Assembly (NCBI GenBank): GCA_964542435.1
Contig: CAZIVE010000003.1
Location: 1 to 53,739 of the forward strand
Origin: CAZIVE01 sp964542435
Lineage (GTDB): Bacteria > Bacteroidota > Bacteroidia > Bacteroidales > Tannerellaceae
Direction of reading: 5' to 3'
DNA: 53,739 nt
In this document: positions 31,079-39,927 of the stretch, in pieces
Position numbering within the stretch: the stretch's first letter is position 1
Layout of the letters: each line of letters starts with the position of its first letter
The notes under the pieces: generated by a model
Told to the model about the DNA's origin: nothing
What the model saw: only the letters and a program-made list of their open reading frames with translations
Database searches by the model: none
Made by a program: the position numbers and the translations under genes

Positions 31079-32278
31079 TTACAACTTCACTCTATACATA
31101 CGTTCGCTCAGCGTATAGGTGATGGTGAATCCGGTAAGATTGCGTTTGAGAGCGGATTGATACTGGAGATGATCGTAGAAGAAGCCCAATGAGATCTGTC
31201 CGCCTTGAACGGGGAAACCCAGACCGCCGCTGATGCGCAGGCCGAGTCCTTCCTTGTCGTTGACCTTCATGTTGGGACGTGTAAAGGCCAGACCTCCACG
31301 ATAGACAACGCGCTTCCATAATCCCGACGAACTATAACCGCCGGGCGTGTAAACGGTGCCGAGGCGCAGTTCCTGAGCGTTGCGGAATTTAACGTTGCTG
31401 ACACCCGAAGTCAGCACACTGTAATCCCGATTGTAAAAGTCGGCGGCAAAGACATATTTCTTATAGGAAAGAGCAGCGCCGATACCGTAGTATTGAGGCA
31501 GATACTGATGTACATTGTTTTCATTGTAATTGGTCGAAGTGGATGTTCCTGTGACGGTCAGATCCGTTTCGAAGTTGACGCGCTGTTTGTAACTGTACAC
31601 GGCGCCGATCGTCAATGCCATCTCCTTGGCAAGCTGGCGGGAATATTGCAAACCGAAATCGGCGTGGATTAGATGAGCATACATCTGCTTCTTTACAGTC
31701 ATGGCACTCTGTGTCTCCGTTTCATAGATGTTGCCGAAGATATAACTGACATTGGCACCAATGGAGAGATTCGGCATCAGCATGAAGGCGTTGCTCAACG
31801 TGGCTTTCGACAAACCGCCGTCGCCTTCGAAGGTGCTTTTGTAATATTCCGTGGGCGAACCCTCGAGTTGTTGATTGGCTTTGAAATAATAGCCGACAAA
31901 GCTATACGGACTAACGCCGAATGCCGTGTACCAACGTTTCATGATTCGTCCACCAATCGAAAAGGTTGAGAAATTACCCGTGAATGCGTCATTGGAATTG
32001 CCGTGAGAAGCATAACTCTCGAACTTCGCAAAGGCAGAAGTCTCAGCGATGAGTTTCAGTGTGTCCATGCTTGTCAGTCCTGCAGGGTTTTCTGTGTTGA
32101 TGCGCAGGTTCTCGCGCACGCCGAGCGCCGTTCCTGCCATGGCAGAGCTCAAACCAAAATGGCCGTCCGATGATTCACCGATTCCGTACATGGAATAGGG
32201 TGATGAGGTCATGATATTCTGTGCAGACGCGCTGGCGACGCACAAGATAAAGGCTATGCCGTATTTAATAACTTTCAT
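31079..32278 (-). CDS. Outer membrane beta-barrel protein (OmpP1/FadL-like)
   Basis: A 399-residue protein with a signal peptide (KYGIAFILCVASASAQ). The mature sequence consists of alternating amphipathic strands typical of a barrel (FSIGGRIMKRWYTAFGVSPYSF, ISLGFFYDHLQYQ, ending TLSERMYRVKL). The N-terminal region SSPYSMYGIGES...LSSAMAGTALGVRENLRINTENPAGL resembles FadL/OmpP1-type proteins of Bacteroidetes, in which a hatch region precedes the barrel and an N-P-A motif is conserved. A transport role for hydrophobic molecules is the usual prediction, but the ligand is unknown. It overlaps the end of the upstream DUF4270 lipoprotein gene by 14 bp, so the two are probably produced together. Confidence 0.75.
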   Translation of the reverse strand: MKVIKYGIAFILCVASASAQNIMTSSPYSMYGIGESSDGHFGLSSAMAGTALGVRENLRINTENPAGLTSMDTLKLIAETSAFAKFESYASHGNSNDAFTGNFSTFSIGGRIMKRWYTAFGVSPYSFVGYYFKANQQLEGSPTEYYKSTFEGDGGLSKATLSNAFMLMPNLSIGANVSYIFGNIYETETQSAMTVKKQMYAHLIHADFGLQYSRQLAKEMALTIGAVYSYKQRVNFETDLTVTGTSTSTNYNENNVHQYLPQYYGIGAALSYKKYVFAADFYNRDYSVLTSGVSNVKFRNAQELRLGTVYTPGGYSSSGLWKRVVYRGGLAFTRPNMKVNDKEGLGLRISGGLGFPVQGGQISLGFFYDHLQYQSALKRNLTGFTITYTLSERMYRVKL

Positions 32279-33605
32279 ATACTTTGTATGTTAGCTGCAA
32301 CTTCAGTGGCATTTTTCCATGTTGGTCGTAGAAAGTAAGGTTTGAAAATTTGCGGGTGTAAGAGTTGTTGTTCAGAACCAGCTGTAAGTTGTGTTTATTG
32401 ATGCCGAATGTTCCCATGTCTTCTCTCATGAACGTGGTGAGATCGAAGTAATAGTACGTATTCTGGCTGTAGGTTTCGTCTTTGACAAGTTTCCCTGCCT
32501 GGACCGTCGTACCTAGATAATCGGTGACCTGTTCCGTCACGACGTTGTTCTCGTCAGCGATATTCAGATAGATACTGTCCGGAAACTGGTTGAAGTCGGA
32601 ATAGGTTCCGGGCACAGGATAAAGCTTCAGTATCGCAGATTCCACCTCGATCTGTTTTCCTGTCTGCATGAGATTGTTGATATAGGGGAATTCGAATCTG
32701 CAATACCAGCCGACACCGCCGAACAGCACGCCGTAGTTGTTCATCAGTTCGGAAGGAATCTCGATATGCTTCGAGTTGTACGACGAGAGGATCGTGCCGG
32801 AACGGTCGTAATCGTAATGGTTGAACTGCGTCTCCGTGTTCGCTTTGAAGAGAAACTCCTTTTCCGTAGAGAGTTCATCCTTCAGATGGTAGAAGAGTTG
32901 CATGCAGCAGGAGGAATCGGCAACGGAAAATCCCATGAGACATCCGTTTTCCGTCTCGCTCGGCACGATGGTAAGTCCTTTGAAATATTCTTCGAAGCGG
33001 TCTGTGTTGACCTCGACGCTGTTGCTCTCGAACTTTTCCAGCAGATCTTCGCCCAGTGCATCCGACAAACGGATCTCGAGCGTGTTCCCGCTTCCGGGTT
33101 TCGGCCTGAAACGATACGTAGCCAGCGGTGTCGGATCGTAGTTGAAATGGTTATAACTGTAAAGATAGTCATCTTCATTGAGCACTACCTTCTGAAGCAG
33201 CCGATGAATGGAAATCTGCTGATACTTGGTCGTGTCGCCGACGAACGTTCCGTTGTATTTTACTCTCAAAACCAGTGAATCCAGCTTGACCTCTTTGTCT
33301 GCGTCAGCTGTAAACGAAGGGCGTGAGAATGGGATATAAGCCGTGGAAGTCACGGAACCCCACAACGAATGGGTGTATTTCCCAACCAAAGCCACAGACT
33401 GCTCGGAAGTCTCCAAAGAATCCATCATAATAGATGTGACGTTCACCGTACACGTATCCACCATGATATTTCTGAAAGAAGACTCTATAAGATCCGTTCC
33501 ATAGTCGTTATTCTCATCATAGCAAGATGAGAAAAGCGCCATGAAAATCGATAAACATCCTATAATAGATGAGGAAAAGATTCTTTTTCTTAACATTGAT
33601 GCCAT
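32265..33605 (-). CDS. DUF4270 family lipoprotein
   Basis: A 446-residue protein. After a short basic N-terminus and hydrophobic run, LFSSC forms a lipobox, so lipidation and export are predicted. The mature part shows repeated beta-rich segments (VKLDSLVLRVKYNGTFVGD, AILKLYPVPGT, YYYFDLTTFMRED, LPLKLQLTYKVYE) and fits DUF4270, a family limited to Bacteroidetes with unknown function. Start 33605 (MASMLRKR) or 33596 (MLRKR) cannot be separated from sequence; both keep the signal. The downstream gene encodes a beta-barrel and overlaps by 14 bp, which suggests an envelope complex of lipoprotein and barrel. I infer this from arrangement alone. Confidence 0.8.
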   Translation of the reverse strand: MASMLRKRIFSSSIIGCLSIFMALFSSCYDENNDYGTDLIESSFRNIMVDTCTVNVTSIMMDSLETSEQSVALVGKYTHSLWGSVTSTAYIPFSRPSFTADADKEVKLDSLVLRVKYNGTFVGDTTKYQQISIHRLLQKVVLNEDDYLYSYNHFNYDPTPLATYRFRPKPGSGNTLEIRLSDALGEDLLEKFESNSVEVNTDRFEEYFKGLTIVPSETENGCLMGFSVADSSCCMQLFYHLKDELSTEKEFLFKANTETQFNHYDYDRSGTILSSYNSKHIEIPSELMNNYGVLFGGVGWYCRFEFPYINNLMQTGKQIEVESAILKLYPVPGTYSDFNQFPDSIYLNIADENNVVTEQVTDYLGTTVQAGKLVKDETYSQNTYYYFDLTTFMREDMGTFGINKHNLQLVLNNNSYTRKFSNLTFYDQHGKMPLKLQLTYKVYESY

Positions 33606-33841
33606 AGAATTTGCTGCAAAGGAGAGATAAAAAGAGGTATCAAACAATTGTAATCCGTGAACGGGCTTGATTCATCGGTCAACGGTTTCACCCGCCAGCT
33701 TAAGCAGTTCACGGAAGAATGGGGCAAATTGGTCGATTTGATTTGTCCGAGAATACAAACCACCTTTTATTTGCAACCGAAATGAAAAGCGAATCAATAA
33801 CAGTAAAACTTCTATAGATAAGCACAAGAAAATTTTTTAAC

Positions 33842-34849
33842 ATGACACACAAAAAAATACTTGTATATTTTATTGCATTATTACCATTATTTGTCGTATC
33901 TTGCAGCAGTGATGATGATACCTTAATAGGAAAGTGGTATTCCGCGAACGATTTTGAAGGTCTGGCGCGCAGTGGCGCATCGTCCTTCACTATTGGCGAT
34001 AAAGGCTATCTCGTTTGTGGATATGATGGAAAGAAACGTCTCTCCGACACATGGGAATATAATATTGATGGAGATTACTGGACTCAGAAAGCTGATTTCC
34101 CAGGCACGCCGCGTAATGCAGGTGTAGGTTTGGCAGTGGGCAGCAAAGGCTACTTCGGTACAGGATATGACGGTGAGAATTACTTGGGAGACTTCTGGGA
34201 ATTCGATCCTTCAGCCAATACTTGGACTCAGAAAGCCGATTTTCCGGGTACAGCACGTTATTCAGCCGTTGCATTTGGATTGCAGAAAGGCTATGTGGGT
34301 TGCGGTTACGATGGAAACTACTTGAAAGATATGTATGCTTACACACCGTCAACCAATACATGGGAAAAAATCGTGAGCCTTGGAGGTACAAAGCGTATGG
34401 GCGCAACAAGCTTCATCATTAATAATATGGCTTACATTGTGGGCGGAATGAATAACAGCACGTATGTGGAGGATTTCTGGAAATTCGATGAATCGACAGG
34501 AACATGGACACAGTTGCGAGACATAGCCGATACTTCGGATGACGACTATGATGATGATTATAGCATCGTTCGTCAAAATGGTGTGGCTTTTGTGATCGAT
34601 GGTTCAGCCTACTTTACTTGCGGTGAAAGCGGAAGTGTTCGCGATGACGTTTGGAAATATTATCCATCCACAGACCTTTGGGAAGAAGTTCATGCATTCA
34701 GTCACAGCGGAACTAGCAAGGCTCGTACTGAAACATGTGCATTCTCGACAGGATCACGCGGATTCGTAGTCACAGGACGAAGCAGTACGTATCGTTACGA
34801 TGACATGTGGGAGTTCCATCCTACTGAGTATGATGATGACGACAATTGA
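33842..34849 (+). CDS. Kelch-repeat beta-propeller lipoprotein
   Basis: A 335-residue protein with a lipoprotein signal (LPLFVVSCSSDDD). It then carries about six Kelch-like blades: each has a glycine pair or tyrosine block (KGYLVCGYDG, KGYFGTGYDG, KGYVGCGYDG, MAYIVGGMNN, SAYFTCGESG, RGFVVTGRSS) followed by a conserved tryptophan strand (TWEYN, FWEFDPSANTWTQKADF, FWKFDESTGTWTQL, VWKYYPSTDLW, MWEFHP). Related proteins include NanM-like mutarotases and surface adhesive propellers. Nothing in the sequence shows enzymatic residues, so a binding role is as likely. Acidic runs (DDDYDDDY, YDDDDN) are notable. The gene overlaps the DUF4907 gene by about 20 bp. Confidence 0.88.
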   Translation: MTHKKILVYFIALLPLFVVSCSSDDDTLIGKWYSANDFEGLARSGASSFTIGDKGYLVCGYDGKKRLSDTWEYNIDGDYWTQKADFPGTPRNAGVGLAVGSKGYFGTGYDGENYLGDFWEFDPSANTWTQKADFPGTARYSAVAFGLQKGYVGCGYDGNYLKDMYAYTPSTNTWEKIVSLGGTKRMGATSFIINNMAYIVGGMNNSTYVEDFWKFDESTGTWTQLRDIADTSDDDYDDDYSIVRQNGVAFVIDGSAYFTCGESGSVRDDVWKYYPSTDLWEEVHAFSHSGTSKARTETCAFSTGSRGFVVTGRSSTYRYDDMWEFHPTEYDDDDN

Positions 34850-35186
34850 TAAACGATATGGGTGGTTGGCCGCAGGAATTGTAATCCTGGCCGTTGCGCT
34901 GATTGCCTTGTATCCACACCGAAAGACAGGCGAGTCTGTAGGTAAATTGGGAAACCAAAGAATTGAAGTGGTAACAGTACAGTTGCAGAATGGTTGGGGT
35001 TACAAGATTTTGTTGAACAAGAAGACGTTGATTTATCAACCCACCATTCCCGCAATTGACACGATAATGCCTTTCCCTGATGAGAAAAGCGCCCGAAAAG
35101 TCGGGAAACTTGTTGTGGAAAGAATAGCAGAAGGCAAAGACTTCTCTATTAGCAAAGAAGAAATTCAACATTCACTCTCTTATTAA
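34830..35186 (+). CDS. DUF4907 family protein
   Basis: A 118-residue protein beginning with three in-frame ATG codons (34830, 34833, 34836), any of which may be used. A single hydrophobic helix (WLAAGIVILAVALIALYP) serves as signal or anchor. The remainder (VVTVQLQNGWGYKILLNKKTLIYQPTIPAI, then FPDEKSARKVGKLVVERI) matches DUF4907, small proteins that in Bacteroidetes often follow a Kelch-repeat gene, as here. The C-terminal Ala-Arg-Lys-Val-Gly segment is typical. The function is unknown. Overlap with the Kelch gene suggests translational coupling. A strong terminator follows 28 bp after the stop. Confidence 0.75.
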   Translation: MMMTTIDKRYGWLAAGIVILAVALIALYPHRKTGESVGKLGNQRIEVVTVQLQNGWGYKILLNKKTLIYQPTIPAIDTIMPFPDEKSARKVGKLVVERIAEGKDFSISKEEIQHSLSY

Positions 35187-35213
35187 TTAAGGGCAATAGA
35201 TTTTATACATGAA

Positions 35214-35256
35214 GGGCAAGCTGGCTATTGGTTAGTAGGCTTGCCCGTTTTTTTTG
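35214..35256 (+). terminator. Terminator after the Kelch-DUF4907 pair
   Basis: gggcaagc with gcttgccc around a loop of about 17 nt (itself partly paired), followed by a T run of nine. Confidence 0.9.
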
Positions 35257-35356
35257 TCTTTTCTCGAACGATAGATCCGAAGCTTTTCTCTCCATTACGG
35301 ATCTTTTTTCTTCGATTCATTGTGAGACGCTTCTTGTATGCCGATGAAAAAAAGTT

Positions 35357-35440
35357 TCAACCATGGTTAAAACTTTTTTCAACCATGGTTAAAAATTTCT
35401 GATACAGTAGTCAAAATAATATTCAACCATGGTTAAAAAT
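35357..35440. repeat. CCATGG palindrome array on a 22-bp lattice (locus 2)
   Basis: CCATGG cores with tttcaaccatggttaaa arms start at 35361, 35383 and 35427 (steps 22 and 44). The slot at 35405 holds CAGTAG within acagtagtc, the same words at the same offset (21 bp after the previous core) as at 11626. It lies between convergent DUF4907 and the AGE epimerase gene. Confidence 0.85.
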
Positions 35441-35503
35441 TATCTTTATCCAAATGTACATCCTTCTTCATCTTGAATGGCATGCGAAAGAACCGTTTTC
35501 TTT

Positions 35504-36751
35504 CTATTTCGACTGTAATCTTCGGTCGATTTCAAAACCCATACGGCTGTTGTGATAAGGACAATTCCACGGACTGGCTTTCGGTTCGTCGAGGCGTGGC
35601 GTTCCGTCGGCGTTTATTGTACGGAACCATTCGCCATACGTTTTGTCTATCATTTGTGAGCGGATGAAGTTCCAGGTTGTTTTGGCTTGGTTGAGGTAAC
35701 GCTTTTTCCCGGTTATTTGCCATGCATTGACGCAACCGACGACGGTTTCTGCTTGGCACCACCACGATGCGTCGTTGCGGATCTTCTCTTTGTTTCGTTC
35801 ATACATCATATAACCGGCGGAAGTCATTCCCTCTTTCAACGCAGCGTCGGTCAATTCGATTGCTACTTTGTGGCAATGTCTCGTGATAGTTTTGTCGCCC
35901 AGCACGTCAGCCGCTTCTGTGAGCAGCCATCCTGTTTCAATATCGTGACCGTAAGAATCGATATCGTTGAGGTTCTTCCAATGGTCGTCAGCATAGAGAA
36001 TCAGGTGATGCGTGCGGGCGTTATAGAGCTGATGCGTCAAAATGCCGATCAGTTTCACGAGGCGATTGCGTAGGCCTTCGTCTTTCCAAACCCTATATAA
36101 AGAGGTATAGGCTTCAAGTACGTGAATATGCGTGTTCATGGATTTCGATGCTTTGCCGTCGCCATCGTATCCATACTTGGCGGATTTGTTCCATTCCCGA
36201 GTGAATGATTCGATATAACCGTCGTTGACAGGATCTTTCACCTTCTGTTCCATTGTCTGATAGAGTTCGATAGCCTTTTGCAGACTTTCTTTGTTGTCGG
36301 TTGCACGGAAATGTTCGCTCAATCCGTAGATGGCGTATGCGCAACCGTACGTCTGTTTGTTGGAGTCACGAGGCGAACCATCGGCATTCAGCAGCCAGAA
36401 AACACCGCTATATTGTCTGTCAATGAAATGATCAATGAAGTATAGCTGCGCGCGGTCTGCCAGTTCTCGGTACGATTCGTCACCGTACATTCGGTAAGCG
36501 GTAGAGAAAGTCCAAAGAATGCGTGCATTGAGAACCACGCCTTTTTCGGCTTCAGCTACTGGCGAGCCGTCACGTTTCAGCGTGCCGTAAAATCCACCGG
36601 AAGGATCGACGCTGTATTTCATCCAGAAGGGCAGAATGTTTCCCTTCAGATCGCTGACAATCTCATCGTGCAGCGCTTTCTTATCGACATCTTGTGCATA
36701 AGAGGAAGCTATCAAGCAGGAAAGAAACAAAATGAATATGCGTTTGATCAT
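35504..36751 (-). CDS. Exported AGE-family epimerase (cellobiose 2-epimerase-like)
   Basis: A 415-residue protein of the N-acylglucosamine/cellobiose 2-epimerase family, an (alpha/alpha)6 barrel. SMNTHIHVLEAYT, SYGHDIETGWLL, WWCQAETV and the final CPYHNSRMGFEI supply the conserved His and Trp residues of the active site. Cellobiose 2-epimerases convert the reducing glucose of cello-oligosaccharides (or mannose of mannobiose) to its C2 epimer. Unlike characterised family members, which are cytoplasmic, this protein has a signal peptide (RIFILFLSCLIASSYAQD). The divergent neighbour is an exported GH9 glucanase, so action on beta-glucan or mannan oligosaccharides in the periplasm is plausible. 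ATG 36751 is chosen because the -7 box at complement 36771-36778 sits just upstream of it. Confidence 0.8.
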   Translation of the reverse strand: MIKRIFILFLSCLIASSYAQDVDKKALHDEIVSDLKGNILPFWMKYSVDPSGGFYGTLKRDGSPVAEAEKGVVLNARILWTFSTAYRMYGDESYRELADRAQLYFIDHFIDRQYSGVFWLLNADGSPRDSNKQTYGCAYAIYGLSEHFRATDNKESLQKAIELYQTMEQKVKDPVNDGYIESFTREWNKSAKYGYDGDGKASKSMNTHIHVLEAYTSLYRVWKDEGLRNRLVKLIGILTHQLYNARTHHLILYADDHWKNLNDIDSYGHDIETGWLLTEAADVLGDKTITRHCHKVAIELTDAALKEGMTSAGYMMYERNKEKIRNDASWWCQAETVVGCVNAWQITGKKRYLNQAKTTWNFIRSQMIDKTYGEWFRTINADGTPRLDEPKASPWNCPYHNSRMGFEIDRRLQSK

Positions 36752-36770
36752 AATAGTTACGTATTTAAAG

Positions 36771-36778
36771 CAAAGGTA
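36771..36778 (-). promoter_or_regulatory. -7 box of the AGE epimerase gene
   Basis: TACCTTTG on the minus strand, with a short leader of about 13 nt. Confidence 0.5.
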
Positions 36779-36912
36779 GGAAAAAGCTATGACTTGCATC
36801 CGTCTCTCTTTTGCTTTTAAATCGTATCAGTAAACAGCAATAAAACGTTGAAATAAACATATTATCACCTCATTGTTTACAAACGCAACCTCTCCGATCG
36901 GTACATCTTTCA

Positions 36913-36920
36913 TATATTTG
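36913..36920 (+). promoter_or_regulatory. -7 box of the GH9 gene
   Basis: TATATTTG matches TAnnTTTG; ATG 36949 lies 28 bp downstream. Confidence 0.5.
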
Positions 36921-36948
36921 CACAACTGAAAACACGAAATTTCAATCT

Positions 36949-39492
36949 ATGCAAAGAAATCATCTCTTATGGATTGCTGCTGTTTCTTGTCTGCTCGGCG
37001 GAACAACTTTGCAAGCTCAGAACTTCTCTCTTACGCCTTCGGGCTATTTCATCAATCAAGGCGTGGATGTGATGGCGTTCGACGATATTTATCCTGAAGG
37101 TCATCAAGGTGGCGTTTGTATCATCATGAATGGTCATCGCGTGGCGACAAATGGAGACATTCGTCTTGAAGCAACGCCGGGACAGTGGCAGCCGGTGCCG
37201 AAGCAGTTGACGCGTAAGGCTGAAGGCAACACGATCACAACTTCCTTGTGTTATCCTGATTCTTCGCGCCATCTCACCGGATTCAATCCGATGATTTATC
37301 CAGAACTCAATCTCAATTATATAGTAAAGGTAGAAAGTAAAGGGAAAAGTATCGAGGTGACCGTTGATTTGGATCGTCCGATTCCCGATGCTTTCCTTGG
37401 TAAAGTGGGTTTCAATCTGGAATTCTTCCCGGGCTCGCTTTTTGGCAAGCCTTGGATTATGGACAATCAGAGCGGCATCTTTCCGCAGCAGCCTAATTCG
37501 CCGCTGCTTACTACGTCGCCCAACTATCTGCACACCGGCAATTATCATGATGCGACGAAGCCTTTGGCAGATATGAATCATCTTATCGGGAAAGGGTATA
37601 GTCCGATTGTGGCCGACGATGTCATTGCTCAGCCTTATGCAGTGGGTACAAAATTCACCTCGCGCCCCGACGATCCTTACAGTAAACTCACCATTGAATC
37701 GCAGAGCGGTGACCTGAAGCTTTACGACGGACGAATGAACCACAACAACGGATGGTTCGTGCTTCGCAGTGAGATCAAACCCGGCGTCACGAAAGGTGCT
37801 GTGAAATGGATCATCACTCCGAATGTAGTTCCGGACTGGATTTATCAGCCGGTCGTTCAGACTTCACAAATCGGCTATCATCCGATGCAGGAAAAGGAAG
37901 CCATTGTAGAAACCGACATGCGCGACACACGTATGGAAACGGCTCAGGTGATTCGCATTGAGGCCGATAAGGAATCGGTGGTCAAGACCGTAACGCCTTC
38001 CAGCTGGGGGAAATTCTTGAGATATAACTATCTGAAGGTCGATTTCTCGGATGTGAAAGAACCTGGCCTTTACAAGGTGCAGTACGGATCGTCTGCGTCT
38101 TCTATCTTTCGTATAGGGAATGATATTTACGACAGAGGCGTTTGGCAGCCGGTGATTGAATACTTCCTGCCTATTCAGATGTGTCACATGCGCGTGAACG
38201 AAAAATATCGCGTTTGGCATGATATGTGTCACATGGATGATGCGCGTATGGCTCCTGCTCAGAATCATATCGACGGTTACGATCAGAAGGAAGGTCTTTC
38301 GAAGTTCCAAGCCGGTGATATCGTTTCGGGCGTGAATGTGGGTGGTTGGCATGACGCAGGCGACTTCGACTTGCGTATCGAATCGCAAGCCGGCGAGTCG
38401 TATATCCTGGCTCTTGCTTACGAAGCTTTTCATCCCGATATTGATGCTACCGCCATCGACCAGAACAAGCATGTGACGGAAATTCATCAATCCGATGGAA
38501 AGAACGACATTTTGCAGCAGGTTGAGAACGGAGCGTTGAGCGTCGTCAATGGATATCTGGCTTTAGGCAGATTGTATCGAGGCATCATCTGCGGCAATCT
38601 GCGCCAGTATGTTCTGCTCGGTGATGCTGCCGCCATGACCGATGGAAAAGTCGGCACTGATGATGATCGATGGATTTTTACAGAAGACAATCCTCGGCGC
38701 GAGCTTACTACAGCTGCCAATCTTGCTGCCGTTTCACGCGTGCTGAAGAATTTCAACGACACCTTGAGTGTTCATAGCATCAATATAGCGCGCCAGATTT
38801 ATGATACGTACAAGGTAGCCAATGAGAATACGCTTTATCCGAAGCTTCAGGCTGCCGTAGAATTATACCTTACGACGCAAGAGAAACCGTATCTGGATTT
38901 CATTCTTGACCATAGCGATGCTGTCATGAAAAAGATCAATCAGACTGGTTGGTACACGGCTCGCGTGGAGAAATTGATGGAGTCGATGAAGGATAAACGG
39001 GCAAAAGTATTTGTTGCAGAGTTCCATTCGGCTCTTGGTGGTTATGCGAAAGAGCTCAACTCTCAGATTAAAGAGACACCTTACGGTGTTCCTTATCGTC
39101 CCTATATTTGGGGTGCAGGCTGGGATATTCAAACTTTCGGATTTCAGCATTATTTCCTGGCTTCAACCTTCCCTGAGATTTTTTCGAAGGCTCCTGTCTT
39201 GAATGCTCTCAACTTTATCCTCGGTTGTCATCCCGGATCCAATCAGGCTTCGTTTGCCTCAGGCGTCGGTGCTCAGTCCGCGACGGTCGCTTACGGCTTT
39301 AACCGTGCTGATTGGTCTTACATTCCCGGCGGCGTTATTTCCGGAACAGCGTTGATACGTCCCGATTTCCCCGAGCTTCTCACGTTTCCATTCTTGTGGC
39401 AACAGACGGAATATGTGCTCGGCGGCGGTTCTTCACATTACATGTTCCTCGTTTTGGCTGCTCAGCAGTTCCTGAAAGAGTCATCAAAGTAG
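36949..39492 (+). CDS. Glycoside hydrolase family 9 enzyme (beta-glucanase type)
   Basis: An 847-residue exported protein with a signal peptide ending near TTLQAQ. A non-catalytic N-terminal part and an Ig-like cellulase-D-type domain (QTSQIGYHPMQEKEAIVET, starting near residue 300) precede the (alpha/alpha)6 GH9 domain. GGWHDAGDFD near 467 has the nucleophile-activating Asp pair, NFILGCHPGSNQASF with GVGAQS lies near 755, and WQQTEYVLGGG near 820 contains the catalytic acid Glu. GH9 enzymes are inverting endo- or exo-beta-glucanases acting on cellulose, mixed-linkage glucan or cello-oligosaccharides. There is no SusC/SusD pair nearby, so this is not a classic polysaccharide utilisation locus. 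The divergent epimerase gene suggests a small two-gene system. Confidence 0.9.
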   Translation: MQRNHLLWIAAVSCLLGGTTLQAQNFSLTPSGYFINQGVDVMAFDDIYPEGHQGGVCIIMNGHRVATNGDIRLEATPGQWQPVPKQLTRKAEGNTITTSLCYPDSSRHLTGFNPMIYPELNLNYIVKVESKGKSIEVTVDLDRPIPDAFLGKVGFNLEFFPGSLFGKPWIMDNQSGIFPQQPNSPLLTTSPNYLHTGNYHDATKPLADMNHLIGKGYSPIVADDVIAQPYAVGTKFTSRPDDPYSKLTIESQSGDLKLYDGRMNHNNGWFVLRSEIKPGVTKGAVKWIITPNVVPDWIYQPVVQTSQIGYHPMQEKEAIVETDMRDTRMETAQVIRIEADKESVVKTVTPSSWGKFLRYNYLKVDFSDVKEPGLYKVQYGSSASSIFRIGNDIYDRGVWQPVIEYFLPIQMCHMRVNEKYRVWHDMCHMDDARMAPAQNHIDGYDQKEGLSKFQAGDIVSGVNVGGWHDAGDFDLRIESQAGESYILALAYEAFHPDIDATAIDQNKHVTEIHQSDGKNDILQQVENGALSVVNGYLALGRLYRGIICGNLRQYVLLGDAAAMTDGKVGTDDDRWIFTEDNPRRELTTAANLAAVSRVLKNFNDTLSVHSINIARQIYDTYKVANENTLYPKLQAAVELYLTTQEKPYLDFILDHSDAVMKKINQTGWYTARVEKLMESMKDKRAKVFVAEFHSALGGYAKELNSQIKETPYGVPYRPYIWGAGWDIQTFGFQHYFLASTFPEIFSKAPVLNALNFILGCHPGSNQASFASGVGAQSATVAYGFNRADWSYIPGGVISGTALIRPDFPELLTFPFLWQQTEYVLGGGSSHYMFLVLAAQQFLKESSK

Positions 39493-39521
39493 AAGTTTAT
39501 CCATTAACTGTTTATTTCATT

Positions 39522-39564
39522 CATCCCGGCTTCTCGCATTGTTTGGAGAAGTCGGGATTTCTTT
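39522..39564 (+). terminator. Terminator of the GH9 gene
   Basis: atcccggcttctc pairs with gagaagtcgggat around gcattgtttg and is followed by TTCTTT. The loop and arms closely resemble the hairpin at 42844-42883. Confidence 0.85.
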
Positions 39565-39913
39565 ATGTCTCGATACGATGCGATGGTAAGAACCATTAAA
39601 CCTCCAACAATCCCTTTTTAGCATCTAACCAAAAGATGAGCATTGAGGAGGACAAGCGATTGTTCGATTTGAGCAGTTCGTCAGAACGTATGTCGACAAC
39701 CTAATTCTGGATCTCCTTCCAAACGTTTTCAGTATATAGTGTTTTCTATTTTGGGAAACAAATAGTGTGTATATGCATAATAGAGTTTTCAATTTGGAAA
39801 ATATTATTGATAGTATTGAAAATTATTTATATGAATATCAATTACTTGTATTTTATTTTGGAAAACTTTTGAAAATATATTGCTGTAAATGATTAACGGT
39901 AAATATTAATCTA
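39565..39913. other. AT-rich region upstream of the cobalamin riboswitch, no gene seen
   Basis: No convincing frame or RNA was found. Three variants of ttttggaaaa occur at about 39749, 39793 and 39856, possibly protein-binding sites, but the similarity is low and may be an effect of AT-richness. Confidence 0.5.
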
Positions 39914-39921
39914 TACATTTG
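39914..39921 (+). promoter_or_regulatory. -7 box of the riboswitch-nrdD-nrdG transcript
   Basis: TACATTTG fits TAnnTTTG. The transcript would begin just before the riboswitch aptamer. Confidence 0.55.
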
Positions 39922-39927
39922 CAAAGA

